Notes: generated by a model from the sequence alone, not told the origin. Positions 35,048-45,393 are shown, counted from the first letter of the stretch. The stretch is 64,000 nt of DNA from Fodinibius salicampi (GCF_039545095.1 NZ_BAABRS010000004.1:340952-404951); one strand, 5' to 3'. Made by a program: numbers and translations.

Positions 35048-35160
35048 AAAATGTATAGGTTCTTGAATTTATATCTGTTTGTCAGGTTAAGATAACAAGT
35101 TGCATTTCACAAGTATTCCATTCATAATAGACGGTATTATAAATTAAATGGGAAATATTT

Positions 35161-36444
35161 ATGAGTACAAATAATCGGGAGCCGGTGAGATCACTCTTTT
35201 CTTGGGCTCTTTATGACTGGGCCAACAGCGCTTTTTTTGCCGTCATCCAGACTTTTGTTTTTGCTACCTATTTTATGCAGTCTGTGGCAGAAAATGATAC
35301 GCTGGGAAGTACACAGTGGGGAAATACTATAGGTGCAGCGGGATTGGTAATAGCACTTACTGCACCTTTTTTGGGTGCCGTAGCTGATCAGATGGGGCGT
35401 CGTAAGCCGTGGATCGCCTGGTTTACCTTATTATCGATCTCCGCTACGGCAGGACTATGGTTTGTAATGCCTTCTCAGGAATTTGTACTGTTAGCTCTTT
35501 CACTCGTATTTCTGGGTACCATAGGATCGGAATTTGCTATTATTTTTTACAATGCTATGCTTCCCGATTTAGCTTCAGATGAAAAAATGGGACGCTGGTC
35601 GGGTTGGTCCTGGGGGTTAGGCTATGCCGGTGGACTTGTTTGTCTCATTATAGCGCTTTTTGTGTTTGTAGATGTGGACCAACCTCCTTTTGGGTTGGAA
35701 AAGGCAGCTGCTGAGCATCTTCGTGCAACCTTCGTTTTGGTAGCCGTATGGTATGCTGTGTTTTCTCTTCCGATGTTTAGCTTTACTTCTGACCGTCCCC
35801 ATACGGGAGTAACATTGTCGCAAGCAGTACGTTCTGGATGGAAACAGCTTAAAGCTTCTGTCAGTGAGGTTCGAAAATATAAGACGATTGTTCAATTTTT
35901 GATTGCTCGAATGGTCTTTATTGACGGTCTTGCGACTGTTTTTGCTTTTGGCGGTATTTATGCGGCAGGCACTTTTGATTTGGGCGAGCGGGATGTGCTT
36001 CTTTTTGGTATTGGACTAAACGTAACCGCAGGATTGGGAGCTATCGCTTTTGCCTGGCTGGATGATATACTGGGAAGCCGAAAGACCATGTTGTATTCAC
36101 TGGCAGGTTTAATTGCAACTACTACTGCCGTACTTCTTGTTTTTGAGGTATTCTGGTTTTGGGTATTTGGGCTGCTGCTTGGCATTTTTGTTGGACCCGC
36201 ACAAGCTGCGAGCCGAACCTATATGGCCAGGGTGGCTCCTAAAGATCTCCAGAACCAGATGTTTGGACTTTTGGCACTTTCAGGGAAAGTAACGGCTTTT
36301 GCTGGACCCTTATTAGTTGGGTGGCTGACCTTTTTTGCTGATAGCCAGCGCATAGGGATGAGTGTTATCGTAGTTCTTTTCATTATAGGTTTCATCTTGC
36401 TTTACCGCATCCCTGATGCAGAAAAAGTTATTCTTGAAAAATGA
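35161..36444 (+). CDS. UMF1/Atg22-family MFS transporter
   Basis: 427 residues with about 12 spans. The family start SLFSWALYDWANSAFFAVIQTFVFATYF is present, and the MFS loop GAVADQMGRRKPW lies near 75-87. Eukaryotic Atg22 exports amino acids from vacuoles; bacterial members have no firm substrate. Monocistronic, upstream of the Hc1-like gene. Confidence 0.85.
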   Translation: MSTNNREPVRSLFSWALYDWANSAFFAVIQTFVFATYFMQSVAENDTLGSTQWGNTIGAAGLVIALTAPFLGAVADQMGRRKPWIAWFTLLSISATAGLWFVMPSQEFVLLALSLVFLGTIGSEFAIIFYNAMLPDLASDEKMGRWSGWSWGLGYAGGLVCLIIALFVFVDVDQPPFGLEKAAAEHLRATFVLVAVWYAVFSLPMFSFTSDRPHTGVTLSQAVRSGWKQLKASVSEVRKYKTIVQFLIARMVFIDGLATVFAFGGIYAAGTFDLGERDVLLFGIGLNVTAGLGAIAFAWLDDILGSRKTMLYSLAGLIATTTAVLLVFEVFWFWVFGLLLGIFVGPAQAASRTYMARVAPKDLQNQMFGLLALSGKVTAFAGPLLVGWLTFFADSQRIGMSVIVVLFIIGFILLYRIPDAEKVILEK

Positions 36445-36568
36445 GGCCAGTAAGGAATAAAAGTCGTCTTTTATGCACTAATGTTGTACCTTAGGGGATA
36501 TTCATTCGGAATAGCTTAAAAAGAAGAGCTTTCTGATATTCAACTTTAATATAATAAAATACATTACT

Positions 36569-36745
36569 ATGAGCCGATTTGATGAACTAAAAGGAATTGT
36601 GGCCGGAGTGGAAGAAGACATGACAAAGTTTTACGAAAAAGGAAACAAGGCCGCAGGTACTCGTGCTCGTAAAGGTTTGCAGCAGCTTCGCAAGCTTTCT
36701 CAAGAGGTACGACTGGAAATTCAGGATATTAAAAACAACGGTTAA
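36569..36745 (+). CDS. Hc1-like histone H1 family protein (58 aa)
   Basis: 58 residues starting MSRFDELKGIVAGVEEDM, with the conserved centre KFYEKGNKAAGTRARKGL followed by QQLRKLSQEVRLEIQDIKN. This matches the short histone H1/Hc1-like chromatin proteins common in Bacteroidota relatives. The Lys-rich tail found in chlamydial Hc1 is absent. It probably binds DNA or acts with other nucleoid proteins. The gene is followed by a strong terminator, so it is a single-gene unit. Confidence 0.85.
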   Translation: MSRFDELKGIVAGVEEDMTKFYEKGNKAAGTRARKGLQQLRKLSQEVRLEIQDIKNNG

Positions 36746-36765
36746 TTCTGTTTGAATTTCCTTAG

Positions 36766-36792
36766 AAAAGCCACTGCAAAGTGGCTTTTTTT
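36766..36792 (+). terminator. Rho-independent terminator after the Hc1-like gene
   Basis: A perfect 10-base stem AAAAGCCACT / AGTGGCTTTT with loop GCAA, ending in seven T. Confidence 0.92.
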
Positions 36793-36837
36793 ATTTATAG
36801 ATTTAGACATGCTATTTTTCTCAAAAAAAATTTGTTA

Positions 36838-37323
36838 ATGCGTTCTTCACCTAAAAACAATTTGTCTAAGTCAGCAATTAGTGCCTGGCGTGTATCCACT
36901 TTACTTTCTATGCTTTTCTTGTTTTTGATACCCCTGACTATGTGGATGATCAGCTATCTTGGGTCGGGGCAAATGTCCCTCTGGATTATTAGTGCCATTA
37001 CCTTTGGTCTGGTTGTCTTAGCGGGATTAGCAATATTTTTCATTCCTGAAATTCGATGGCAACGTTGGTCTTACCAAGTCGATGAACATGAGATTGACTT
37101 GCAGAGTGGAATACTGATTATTACCCGCACTTTGGTGCCCGTAAAGCGGGTCCAGCATGTAGACACGCGCCAGGGACCTATTCTTCGTTCCTACGGATTG
37201 GCTGATGTGACTATTTCAACGGCGGCCACAACCCATCGCATTCCGGCACTGGAAGAAGAAACGGCAGAGGACGTACGAGATCGAATTTCTAAATTTGCTC
37301 GATTAGCCAAAGAAGATGTCTAA
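36838..37323 (+). CDS. PH-domain membrane protein, YdbS-like
   Basis: 161 residues from ATG 36838. The frame is open further upstream but only into the preceding terminator, so that extension is rejected. Two spans (about 18-40 and 48-70) precede a bacterial PH domain (bPH2) with IRWQRWSYQVDEHEIDLQSGIL and RTLVPVKRVQHVDTRQGP. It overlaps the next gene by 8 bases, so the YdbS/YdbT pair is translated together. In Bacillus such a pair affects envelope stress or antimicrobial tolerance; the role here is inferred only. Confidence 0.85.
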   Translation: MRSSPKNNLSKSAISAWRVSTLLSMLFLFLIPLTMWMISYLGSGQMSLWIISAITFGLVVLAGLAIFFIPEIRWQRWSYQVDEHEIDLQSGILIITRTLVPVKRVQHVDTRQGPILRSYGLADVTISTAATTHRIPALEEETAEDVRDRISKFARLAKEDV

Positions 37324-38806
37324 ACCAGAGCGTCAACATCCCGTTGCAGCAATTACGAAGGCATTAGACGTTTTACGGGGTAACTTTATCACAATTTTGC
37401 TAGTTATTTTTATCGGTGGTGGAGACGAAGATACCTTTCTTCTTTATTGGATTATAGGAATGGTAGTACTTCTTCTTATTTGGGGAGTATTGTCCTGGTT
37501 GCGTTTTACGTTTGAGTTAAATGAAGGAGAACTTAAAATAGAACAGGGGGTGTTCGTACGGAAAAAGCTTTATTTAACTTCAGATCGTATCCAGGTAATT
37601 GATATCAGTGCGGGTGTTATACAACGAATATTTGGCCTGGTAGCAGTAGAAGTTAAGACGGCAGGCAGCTCATCCAAAGAAGCTAAGATAAGTGCGTTGA
37701 GCCGAGAAAAGGCAGAAGAGTTGAAATCAAAGCTGCGCCAGGCTGTAAATGGGAAGGAAAAGGATATTGAGCATGAAGACAGGGACGAACCGGAACAAAA
37801 GGTGTATTCGCTTACAACTCGCGATCTGCTAGTAGCTGCCTCAACATCCGGACGAATGGGAGTAGCCCTGTCAATAGTAGGAGCGGCTTTTTCACAAATA
37901 GATCAATTCATTTCAGATGAGGAAATCTATCAGTTTATTGAGGCCAATATGCCTCAATCGACTTCAGCCTCCTTAGTTATCATGTCAATTATCGGTATAT
38001 TGCTCATCTCTTGGCTGTTTTCTTTTATAACCACGCTGATCACTTACTACGGCTTTAGCGTTGAAGTCCGAAAGAATGAATTATTGATTTCACGCGGATT
38101 ATTTGAGCGTATTCAATTAACCATTCCCTTTAATCGTATTCAGGCTGTACAGGTTAAAGAAGGCCTTATGCGTCAACCGTTCGGTTATGTGACTTTGGTA
38201 ATCGAGAGTGCCGGTTATGGAGAGAAAGAAGGTAACTCCACGGTTCTCTTTCCCCTTATCGATAAAGGTAAAATGCATGGTTTTTTGAAAGAGGTGCTTC
38301 CCGAATATAACTATGAAATGATGCAACAAGGAGCAGTGCCTCCCAAAAGGGCGTTACGCCGATATCTTATACGCACCTTGTGGTGGACTCTACCTGTTAT
38401 TTTAGTAGCATGGGCAGCTATCCCATATGGGGTCTATACTTGGTTTTTATTGCCTATGGGACTGTTATTAGGTTATCAGCAGTATAGGGATGCCGGAATT
38501 TGTACTGAAGGTGATACTCTTATTATCAGTGCGCGACAATTAAGTAAAAAAACAGCTATTGTAAAGCGATATCGGATGCAGGCAACCCAATTAAAGCAAA
38601 ACCCCTTTCAGAAGCGTATGACCTTGCGCGATTTTATTGTACATGTAGCAAGTGGTAATCAGGGCCGCTCTTTTTCCGTAAGAGATATAGCAGTTCAGGA
38701 CGCCAACCGGTATTGGCAGTGGTTGGCAATGGAACGTCAGTCACAACCAGAGATACAGGATACACCATTCAATCACCCTGACGCCGAAGTATCAAGCGAA
38801 GATTAA
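37316..38806 (+). CDS. PH-domain membrane protein, YdbT-like
   Basis: 496 residues carrying three bPH2 domains, each introduced by membrane spans. The repeated signatures are FELNEGELKIEQGVF / YLTSDRIQVIDISAGV, VRKNELLISRGLFE / TIPFNRIQAVQVKEG and EGDTLIISARQLSK / KRYRMQATQLKQNPF. The order and size match YdbT, partner of the preceding YdbS-like protein. No enzymatic motif is visible. It ends 15 bases from a convergent membrane protein gene. Confidence 0.85.
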   Translation: MSKPERQHPVAAITKALDVLRGNFITILLVIFIGGGDEDTFLLYWIIGMVVLLLIWGVLSWLRFTFELNEGELKIEQGVFVRKKLYLTSDRIQVIDISAGVIQRIFGLVAVEVKTAGSSSKEAKISALSREKAEELKSKLRQAVNGKEKDIEHEDRDEPEQKVYSLTTRDLLVAASTSGRMGVALSIVGAAFSQIDQFISDEEIYQFIEANMPQSTSASLVIMSIIGILLISWLFSFITTLITYYGFSVEVRKNELLISRGLFERIQLTIPFNRIQAVQVKEGLMRQPFGYVTLVIESAGYGEKEGNSTVLFPLIDKGKMHGFLKEVLPEYNYEMMQQGAVPPKRALRRYLIRTLWWTLPVILVAWAAIPYGVYTWFLLPMGLLLGYQQYRDAGICTEGDTLIISARQLSKKTAIVKRYRMQATQLKQNPFQKRMTLRDFIVHVASGNQGRSFSVRDIAVQDANRYWQWLAMERQSQPEIQDTPFNHPDAEVSSED

Positions 38807-38821
38807 TAGCACATCCTTTGG

Positions 38822-39295
38822 TTAGGCAAAAACAAATTGGTAATAGATAGCGAGCGTTGAGGCCCCATAAATAATATGAAGGCCCAGCACATAATAGGGA
38901 ATGAGCGATCCCCATTTCTGGCCCATGATTCCGGGATCAGGAATGGCTTTGTCTTCTCCGATCTCAGGATGTGTATCGGCCATAATACCCATTACGGAAC
39001 CCACAAAAATACCATGACCTAGTCCCCATAATATCCCGGCTGGCCAGTTGGGTGTTACTACCATGGCTGTTAGCAGGAATACATATAATACGCCCCATCC
39101 GGCTCCAATTAGCAAATGTAAGATTATCCCAACCGTATATACCTTCTGAGTGTTTTGTGGATCGACGAAACGAGTACCTATCAGATAGGGAATGTCCAGA
39201 TTTTGACCTCCCAGTTTTAACAGGTAGATGAGTAAGGTAAGGATAAATGCACCGATAAAACCAGCAAATGCTGCAATATAGAGATTAGCTTCCAT
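38822..39295 (-). CDS. Four-span membrane protein of unknown function
   Basis: 157 residues with spans at about 5-27, 54-80, 85-105 and 130-155. Gly-rich helix motifs LHLLIGAGWGVLYVF and GILWGLGHGIFVGSVMG and a hydrophilic loop with HPEIGEDKAIPDPG are visible. The pattern resembles DUF6789-type proteins, but I am not certain. No functional clue from neighbours. Confidence 0.7.
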   Translation of the reverse strand: MEANLYIAAFAGFIGAFILTLLIYLLKLGGQNLDIPYLIGTRFVDPQNTQKVYTVGIILHLLIGAGWGVLYVFLLTAMVVTPNWPAGILWGLGHGIFVGSVMGIMADTHPEIGEDKAIPDPGIMGQKWGSLIPYYVLGLHIIYGASTLAIYYQFVFA

Positions 39296-39421
39296 AAGCC
39301 TCCAGTTTTACACAGCTAGAAAATCAAAAGCTGTTATATAAATTAAAACTTTTGATGCCTCTGCTTAATAGATAGGAATGCGGAAGCAGGAATGCAACAG
39401 GATTTATGCAGAGATGCTCGT

Positions 39422-39802
39422 TTAATTACTGTTAAATACTTTATTAATGGATTCTTTGAGGTCGTCCATCTGTATGGGTTTTACTAAGTAATCTATATAG
39501 TTGGTTTTCTGTGCCCTTTCCTTATAATACTGGTCAGAATTGCCAGTAATGTAGATTACCGGTACTTCTGATGATTTACGTATTTTTTGCATAGCTGTAA
39601 TTCCGTCAATATCATCTTTGAGCTGTATATCCATTAAAATGATATCTGGCTCATGTTCTTGTGCTAGGGTTATGGCTTTTTCTCCAGTTGTTGCTTTTTC
39701 AACAACTTCAAACCCCATTTTGTTAATCATCCGTTCTAAAACCATAGAGATGATCATATCATCTTCTACAATGAGTACTTTCTTTGATTGATCTCTTTGC
39801 AT
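39422..39802 (-). CDS. Single-domain response regulator (REC only)
   Basis: 126 residues, one receiver domain. The acidic pair is in VLIVEDDMI (about 10-18), the phosphoacceptor Asp in DIILMDIQLKDDIDG (about Asp58), the switch Thr/Ser in VIYITGNSD and the Lys in YLVKPIQ. No output domain and no adjacent kinase. It may be a CheY-like shuttle in a phosphorelay whose kinase is elsewhere. Confidence 0.9.
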   Translation of the reverse strand: MQRDQSKKVLIVEDDMIISMVLERMINKMGFEVVEKATTGEKAITLAQEHEPDIILMDIQLKDDIDGITAMQKIRKSSEVPVIYITGNSDQYYKERAQKTNYIDYLVKPIQMDDLKESINKVFNSN

Positions 39803-39869
39803 AGCTATTTGGTAAACCCGTCACCTTAGTAAAAAACTTTAGATAGCTAATAAAGTAATTATTTTTGAT

Positions 39870-40706
39870 TTAACCTAAAGCAACATCCAAAACCATCATA
39901 ACGCTAAATCCTAGCATGGTACCCAAGGTAGCAATATCGGTATTTCCTCGATGCTGGGACTCCGGTATAAGCTCCTCAACAACTACATAAATCATGGCCC
40001 CGGCAGCAAAAGCAAGGGCATAGGGTAGTATTGGCTGGATCATGAGAACCGCTGCGGCCCCAATAACAGCAGAGATGGGTTCTACAATGCCGGAAAGCTG
40101 TCCGTACCAAAAACTTTTACCGACCGAAATCCCTTCCCGCCGAAGAGGCATGGAAACGGCCGTCCCCTCCGGAAAATTTTGGATGCCAATACCTATGGCC
40201 AGGGTTACAGCTCCCATAACAGTCGCACCTCCTGCAGCTTCAATGCCAGAGGCAGCTGCTCCAAAGAGTACGCCAATAGCCAGACCTTCGGGGATATTGT
40301 GAAGGGTAATAGCCAGTACGAGTAATGTAGCCCGCCGCCAGCTGGTAGGTAATCCTTCTGCTTCCTCTACAGGCATACCAATATGAAGGTGAGGAAGATA
40401 TTCGTCACAAACTCTCAAAAATAAACCGCCACTTAGAAATCCAATGATAGCGGGCATCCACTCGATCAGACCTTGTGCCGCGGCCATATCAATAGAGGGA
40501 ACAAGCAGTGACCAAAAACTGGCAGCAATCATTACCCCGGCGGCAAAGCCCATCATGGCATCCAGCAGTTTGTGGCTGACACTCTTAGTGAAAAAGACAA
40601 GGGCAGCCCCAAGTGCCGTCAAACCCCAGGTGAATAGTCCTCCAAGGAGGCTTTGATTAACAGCTCCAAGTGATAAAAACCATTCCTGTATGACTGTGAT
40701 ATCCAT
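39870..40706 (-). CDS. ZIP-family metal transporter (full length)
   Basis: 278 residues with about eight spans and both metal-site helices: LAITLHNIPEGLAIGVLFG (helix IV) and LAIGIGIQNFPEGTAVSMPL (helix V), plus the C-terminal EELIPESQHRG. It probably imports Zn, Fe or Mn. Divergent from the 10-TM exporter gene across a 300-base region that has DtxR-like operators. It contrasts with the shortened ZIP at 15297-15806. Confidence 0.9.
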   Translation of the reverse strand: MDITVIQEWFLSLGAVNQSLLGGLFTWGLTALGAALVFFTKSVSHKLLDAMMGFAAGVMIAASFWSLLVPSIDMAAAQGLIEWMPAIIGFLSGGLFLRVCDEYLPHLHIGMPVEEAEGLPTSWRRATLLVLAITLHNIPEGLAIGVLFGAAASGIEAAGGATVMGAVTLAIGIGIQNFPEGTAVSMPLRREGISVGKSFWYGQLSGIVEPISAVIGAAAVLMIQPILPYALAFAAGAMIYVVVEELIPESQHRGNTDIATLGTMLGFSVMMVLDVALG

Positions 40707-40781
40707 ATGCTGGTATTAGAATATTAATCTTAAAAGTTCCGCAATGAGTTTACTCCTATTAATGGTTTAATAAAAATAAAA

Positions 40782-40797
40782 TTTAGCTGGTTCTAAT
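40782..40797. promoter_or_regulatory. Putative DtxR/MntR-type operator 1 (ZIP side)
   Basis: TTTAGCTGGTTCTAAT: TTAG and CTAA half-sites separated by six bases, 76 bases upstream of the ZIP start. Same half-sites and spacing as site 2. Confidence 0.5.
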
Positions 40798-40895
40798 AAT
40801 TTGATTGTACTCACTTATCTTTTAGGCTATTAACTTCGTTATTTGTCTACGACTTGCCAATCCAAAGGAATGGCAGATATTTTCTTCTGCTCATA

Positions 40896-40911
40896 TTTAG
40901 CTTAGACTAAA
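40896..40911. promoter_or_regulatory. Putative DtxR/MntR-type operator 2
   Basis: TTTAGCTTAGACTAAA: a near-palindrome closely resembling the DtxR/IdeR box TTAGGTTAGCCTAA (mismatches only in the centre). It lies 95 bases upstream of the exporter ATG. Confidence 0.6.
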
Positions 40912-40962
40912 ATATATATTATATTAAACTTATCAAATATTTAGACTTTATAATTCCATTGC

Positions 40963-40980
40963 TTTCAGACTAAGCTAAAG
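40963..40980. promoter_or_regulatory. Putative DtxR/MntR-type operator 3 (exporter side)
   Basis: TTTCAGACTAAGCTAAAG. Its reverse complement repeats site 2 with two changes (TTTAGCTTAGTCTGAAA). It ends 26 bases before the exporter start, close to where RNA polymerase would bind. Confidence 0.6.
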
Positions 40981-41006
40981 TGGTAAGTTAGCTGTTTTAT
41001 TTATAT

Positions 41007-42224
41007 ATGATTACGGCTCAAGAGTTTATTGACATCCTTATATTTTCAGTCCGTGATGGTTTTGTTCAGGTAAGTGCATTTGTAGCCCTCACGGTATTAT
41101 TATTCAGCTATATACAGTATCGATCTGGGGGGCGACTTGTTAGATTTCTCGAAGAACATAAACATCTACAACCTATTGCAGGTGTTTTGCTCGGATTGAC
41201 ACCCGGTTGCGGTGGGGCAATTATTGCAATGCCGTTATATGTGCGTGGTTCCATTAGTTTTGGAACCGTTGTAGCAACTCTTACCGCAACGGCCGGTGAT
41301 TCCGCTTTTGTTATTCTTACACAGGCCCCAGTCGCGGCTTTCTATGCGTATGGATTGGCGGCATTGGCGGGGATTCTATTTGGTTATGCTATTGATTTTT
41401 GGGGTTTGGGTACCGGTCGACTCGATCGGGCTTTTCAACAGATTAGTGCTTCAGTAATGAATGGAAGCTTAGCAACAGCCAGTGTAAGCAACAGTAAGCA
41501 AAATATCCCCAATATCAATAAAAATTGTGAGCATGATATATCTCCTGATGTTAGCAATGGTGGATTTCTGTACAAGGTTAGCCATGGAATTCATATTGCT
41601 TGGTGGGCATTGACAATAGCCGGATTAATTGCAGGTATTGAGTATTTACGTCGTGGAGCCCCAGAGGTACCCCTTGCTTTTGGACTCGATTTTCCAACCT
41701 TATTTACAGTTGCCGGACTTTTGGGTACGAGCTTATCATTCTATCTGTATGTTGTAGGACGTCGTATAATTGGGGAAGGGAGTTCGGGCCAAATGCGTGA
41801 TTTTGCTAATACCTACGATACGTTTAAACATGCTGCAATGGAAACAAGTATGGTTACTGTGTGGGTTATTGCTGCATATCTGATTTATGAATATTCGATA
41901 GTTATATTCTCACTGGATATTGGAACACTGGCAGCGGCCGTAGGTATTTGGGCACCGGTAGCAGGAGCTGCGCTGGGTATTGTGCCTGGATGTGGTCCTC
42001 AGATTATTTTTGCCACGCTTTATGCAAGCAATCAAATTCCCTTTTCGGCTTTGGTGGCCAATGCTATCAGTCAAGATGGCGATGCGCTGTTTCCGCTTAT
42101 GGCTATTGATATGAAAGCGGCCATTATTGCTACTATTTACACAACTATACCGGCCCTGATTGTGGGAATTTTAATCTACTATTTTTGGCCATATGCCAGC
42201 ATGGGATTTGGGGTGCTCGGATAG
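41007..42224 (+). CDS. 10-TM metal exporter, ArsP_2/putative manganese transporter family
   Basis: 405 residues, about ten spans in two inverted halves. Each half has a PGCG signature: GLTPGCGGAIIAMPLYVRGS and GIVPGCGPQIIFATLYASNQ, each followed by a GDS or GDA motif (TATAGDSAFVIL, ISQDGDALFPLM). This is the family annotated as putative manganese transporter or heavy-metal exporter. A His/Lys-rich central loop (about 160-190) may sense metal. Divergent from ZIP with shared operators, which supports a role in balancing the same metal. Confidence 0.85.
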   Translation: MITAQEFIDILIFSVRDGFVQVSAFVALTVLLFSYIQYRSGGRLVRFLEEHKHLQPIAGVLLGLTPGCGGAIIAMPLYVRGSISFGTVVATLTATAGDSAFVILTQAPVAAFYAYGLAALAGILFGYAIDFWGLGTGRLDRAFQQISASVMNGSLATASVSNSKQNIPNINKNCEHDISPDVSNGGFLYKVSHGIHIAWWALTIAGLIAGIEYLRRGAPEVPLAFGLDFPTLFTVAGLLGTSLSFYLYVVGRRIIGEGSSGQMRDFANTYDTFKHAAMETSMVTVWVIAAYLIYEYSIVIFSLDIGTLAAAVGIWAPVAGAALGIVPGCGPQIIFATLYASNQIPFSALVANAISQDGDALFPLMAIDMKAAIIATIYTTIPALIVGILIYYFWPYASMGFGVLG

Positions 42225-42477
42225 TAAGTATGGCTATGGTAAGTACCTGTCACCCTTCGTGTTTCTTTTCCTATCAATTAGCTAAATTTGTATGAAAGGC
42301 TGATTATAAAAGGCAAAAAGGAAGAGGTATAGACTGTTTATTTCGGAGACTTTTCCTTACCTTCCTGCACTTATAGAATCTCCATTATATGGGTGATTAC
42401 TTTGTTTAGAGAAGAACCTTTATTAATGGGTCGTTGTTATTGAATCCAATACCATTTTTAATTAAAAATCCTTTTCG

Positions 42478-45393
42478 ATGAGCATTGATTTCGATAAAGA
42501 ACGTTTTATGCATCGCCATAATGGTCCGGATGAAAAGCAGGAAAGTGAAATGCTTTCATCCATTGGCGCATCTTCGATTGATGAACTGATTGATCAAACT
42601 ATACCCAAAGGTATACGATTGCAAGAACAGATCGATCTCGATGAACCGATGAGCGAATATCGGTTTTTGGAGGAGTTTCGCAAGCTTGCCGATAAGAATG
42701 AGATTTTCGAATCATACATTGGGATGGGGTATCACGATACGTTGACACCTAATGTGATTTTACGCAATGTACTTGAAAACCCCGGATGGTATACAGCCTA
42801 CACACCTTACCAGGCTGAAATTGCTCAGGGAAGGCTCGAAGCGCTCATCAACTTTCAAACAATGGTAAGCGATTTAACGGGACGGGAGTTGGCCAATGCA
42901 TCGCTCTTGGATGAAGGGACAGCTGCTGCAGAAGGGATGTCGATGCTCTATTCCATGCGGCGTGGTGCTAAACGTAAGAATGCGCATAAGTTTTTTGTTT
43001 CGGAGCTATGTCATCCACAGACAATAGATGTAGTAGAAGGACGTGCTGAACCGCTCGATATTGAAGTAGTAGTTGGCGATCACAATGAGTTGGATGTAAC
43101 GGATGAAGAACTTTTTGGAATATTGCTACAGTATCCCGTCACGGATGGCACGGTGGAAGATTATTCGGATTTAATTGCGGCCTGCGAAGAAAATAACGTG
43201 CAAACAGTTGTGGCTGCCGATTTGCTGAGTCTTACCTTATTGACTCCGCCCGGTGAAATGGGAGCCGATGTTGTCGTTGGATCAACCCAGCGTTTTGGCG
43301 TCCCAATGGGATACGGCGGACCGCATGCCGCTTATTTTGCGACCCGGGAAAAATACAAGCGCAAGGTACCGGGGCGTATTATCGGTGTTACGCAGGATGA
43401 AGAAGAAAATCCCGTTTACCGGATGGCACTACAAACACGGGAGCAGCATATTCGGCGCGAAAAGGCGACATCCAATATTTGTACAGCGCAGGTTCTACTT
43501 GCAGTGATTGCAGGTTTTTACGCAGTATATCATGGTCCCAAAGGCCTGCGGCGTATTGCTGAACGTATTCATGGACTGACAAAAGTGATGGATAAAGGCC
43601 TTGAAAAGCTAGGTTTTGAAGTGGCAAACGATCTCTATTTTGATACACTTAAAGTCAGGCTTGAAAATGATGATCAGAAAGAAAAATTGCGCCGGAAAGC
43701 GCTTGATCACAAATTAAACCTACGCTATTTCGACGAGCCGGCAGTCGGCATTTCGTTTGACGAGGTTAAAGATTTGGATCACGTAGAAGTGTTGCTTTCT
43801 ATTTTTGCATCCGTTGAGGACACTGACCAAACGGTGAATGTTGAAAGCTTGTCAGAAAAGATTGAGGTTGACTTTCCCTCATCACTCACTCGTACTTCTG
43901 ACTATTTGGAACACCCGGTGTTTAATCTGTATCACTCCGAGCATGAGATGCTCCGCTATTTGAAGAAGCTGGAGAATAAAGACCTTTCCCTAGTCCACTC
44001 CATGATTTCGCTGGGCTCGTGTACGATGAAGCTCAATGCCACATCGGAAATGATACCACTAACATGGTCGGAATTTGGCAAGTTGCATCCGTTTGCGCCG
44101 GAAAATCAGGCCGAGGGATATCATGAATTGTTTGAAAAATTAGAATATCAGCTTGCAGCTATCACCGGATTCCCGGCTGTTTCACTGCAACCTAACTCAG
44201 GTGCGCAAGGTGAATTTTCAGGTCTGATGGCTATTCGTGCTTATCATAAGCATAGAGGTGAAAGCCATCGTAATGTGACGATTGTTCCCGATTCTGCTCA
44301 TGGTACCAATCCTGCCAGTGCGGTTATGGCTGGGATGGAGGTGGTAGTAACGGAGTGCGATGAACATGGTAGTATTGATCTTGATGACCTGCGCGAAAAG
44401 GTGGAGGCAAATAAGGAAGACTTAGCTGCAATAATGATTACCTATCCGTCAACCCACGGTGTTTTTGAGGAAGACATCAGAGAAATTTGTCAGGTTATAC
44501 ACGAAAATGGTGGTTTGGTGTACCTGGATGGAGCGAACATGAATGCCCAAGTGGGACTAACCAGTCCGGCTGAAATTGGCGCAGATGTCTGTCACTTGAA
44601 TCTGCATAAAACGTTCTGCATCCCTCATGGGGGCGGCGGACCAGGAATGGGACCCATTGCTGCGACAAAAGAACTGGCTCCGTTTCTACCCGGGAATCCT
44701 GTTATAAAAACGGGAGGAGAACATGCGATTAAAAGTATTTCAGCAGCTCCATGGGGTAGTGCCAGTATTTTGTCCATTTCATATGCTTATATCAAAATGA
44801 TGGGGGCAGAAGGGCTAACTAGAGTTTCTGAAATAGCCATTCTTAATGCGAACTATCTGAAGGAACGGTTAAAGGATCACTATCCCATTTTATACACTGG
44901 AAAGAACGGCCGTACTGCTCATGAGTTTATTGTAGATTTGCGCCCTTTTAAGCAATCAGCGAATATTGAGTCCATTGACGTTGCAAAACGATTGATGGAT
45001 TACGGGTTTCATGCTCCAACTATGTCATTTCCGGTGCCGGGTACATTGATGATTGAACCTACCGAAAGTGAGTCGAAAGAAGAGCTCGACCGTTTTTGTG
45101 AGGCAATGAGATCTATACGCGAAGAAATTCGGGAAATAGAAGAAGGGCAGGCAGATCCTGAAAACAATGTGCTCAAACACGCCCCGCATACCATGCGTGT
45201 AGCCATGGCAGAAGAGTGGGATCATCCGTATAGTCGGGAAAAAGCGATTTTCCCGCTTGATCATCTTCGATTCGATAAATTCTGGCCGGCTGTCAGTCGG
45301 GTGGATGATGCATATGGCGATCGGAACCTTATGTGTAATTGTGTTCCTTTGGAGGCTTATTCGGAGGGACAGCAACCTGCAGCAATTGAATGA
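42478..45393 (+). CDS. gcvP: Glycine dehydrogenase (decarboxylating), P protein
   Basis: 971 residues, the single-chain (fused) form of the glycine cleavage P protein. It decarboxylates glycine and passes the aminomethyl group to GcvH lipoate. Signatures are [36 protein letters not shown], the internal-repeat second half starting near 480 and the PLP lysine in [18 protein letters not shown] (Lys711). gcvT and gcvH are not nearby. A TAAATTTG box (42283-42290) may be its promoter. No glycine riboswitch was recognised in the 250-base leader. Confidence 0.96.
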   Translation: MSIDFDKERFMHRHNGPDEKQESEMLSSIGASSIDELIDQTIPKGIRLQEQIDLDEPMSEYRFLEEFRKLADKNEIFESYIGMGYHDTLTPNVILRNVLENPGWYTAYTPYQAEIAQGRLEALINFQTMVSDLTGRELANASLLDEGTAAAEGMSMLYSMRRGAKRKNAHKFFVSELCHPQTIDVVEGRAEPLDIEVVVGDHNELDVTDEELFGILLQYPVTDGTVEDYSDLIAACEENNVQTVVAADLLSLTLLTPPGEMGADVVVGSTQRFGVPMGYGGPHAAYFATREKYKRKVPGRIIGVTQDEEENPVYRMALQTREQHIRREKATSNICTAQVLLAVIAGFYAVYHGPKGLRRIAERIHGLTKVMDKGLEKLGFEVANDLYFDTLKVRLENDDQKEKLRRKALDHKLNLRYFDEPAVGISFDEVKDLDHVEVLLSIFASVEDTDQTVNVESLSEKIEVDFPSSLTRTSDYLEHPVFNLYHSEHEMLRYLKKLENKDLSLVHSMISLGSCTMKLNATSEMIPLTWSEFGKLHPFAPENQAEGYHELFEKLEYQLAAITGFPAVSLQPNSGAQGEFSGLMAIRAYHKHRGESHRNVTIVPDSAHGTNPASAVMAGMEVVVTECDEHGSIDLDDLREKVEANKEDLAAIMITYPSTHGVFEEDIREICQVIHENGGLVYLDGANMNAQVGLTSPAEIGADVCHLNLHKTFCIPHGGGGPGMGPIAATKELAPFLPGNPVIKTGGEHAIKSISAAPWGSASILSISYAYIKMMGAEGLTRVSEIAILNANYLKERLKDHYPILYTGKNGRTAHEFIVDLRPFKQSANIESIDVAKRLMDYGFHAPTMSFPVPGTLMIEPTESESKEELDRFCEAMRSIREEIREIEEGQADPENNVLKHAPHTMRVAMAEEWDHPYSREKAIFPLDHLRFDKFWPAVSRVDDAYGDRNLMCNCVPLEAYSEGQQPAAIE

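Larger units (their letters stand above)
40707..41006. promoter_or_regulatory. Shared upstream region of the divergent metal-transport genes
   Basis: 300 AT-rich bases between ZIP (minus) and the exporter (plus). It contains three copies of a TTAG-N6-CTAA-type palindrome, listed separately, plus a half-site TTTAG near 40940. No open frame or tRNA was seen. Confidence 0.55.

Noticed and set aside
36781..36837. Upstream extension of the YdbS-like gene
   Set aside because: It starts at a GTG inside the Hc1 terminator stem; the ATG at 36838 is preferred.
42225..42477. Glycine riboswitch before gcvP
   Set aside because: Looked for the conserved tandem aptamer cores and did not see them; only a TAAATTTG box stands out.
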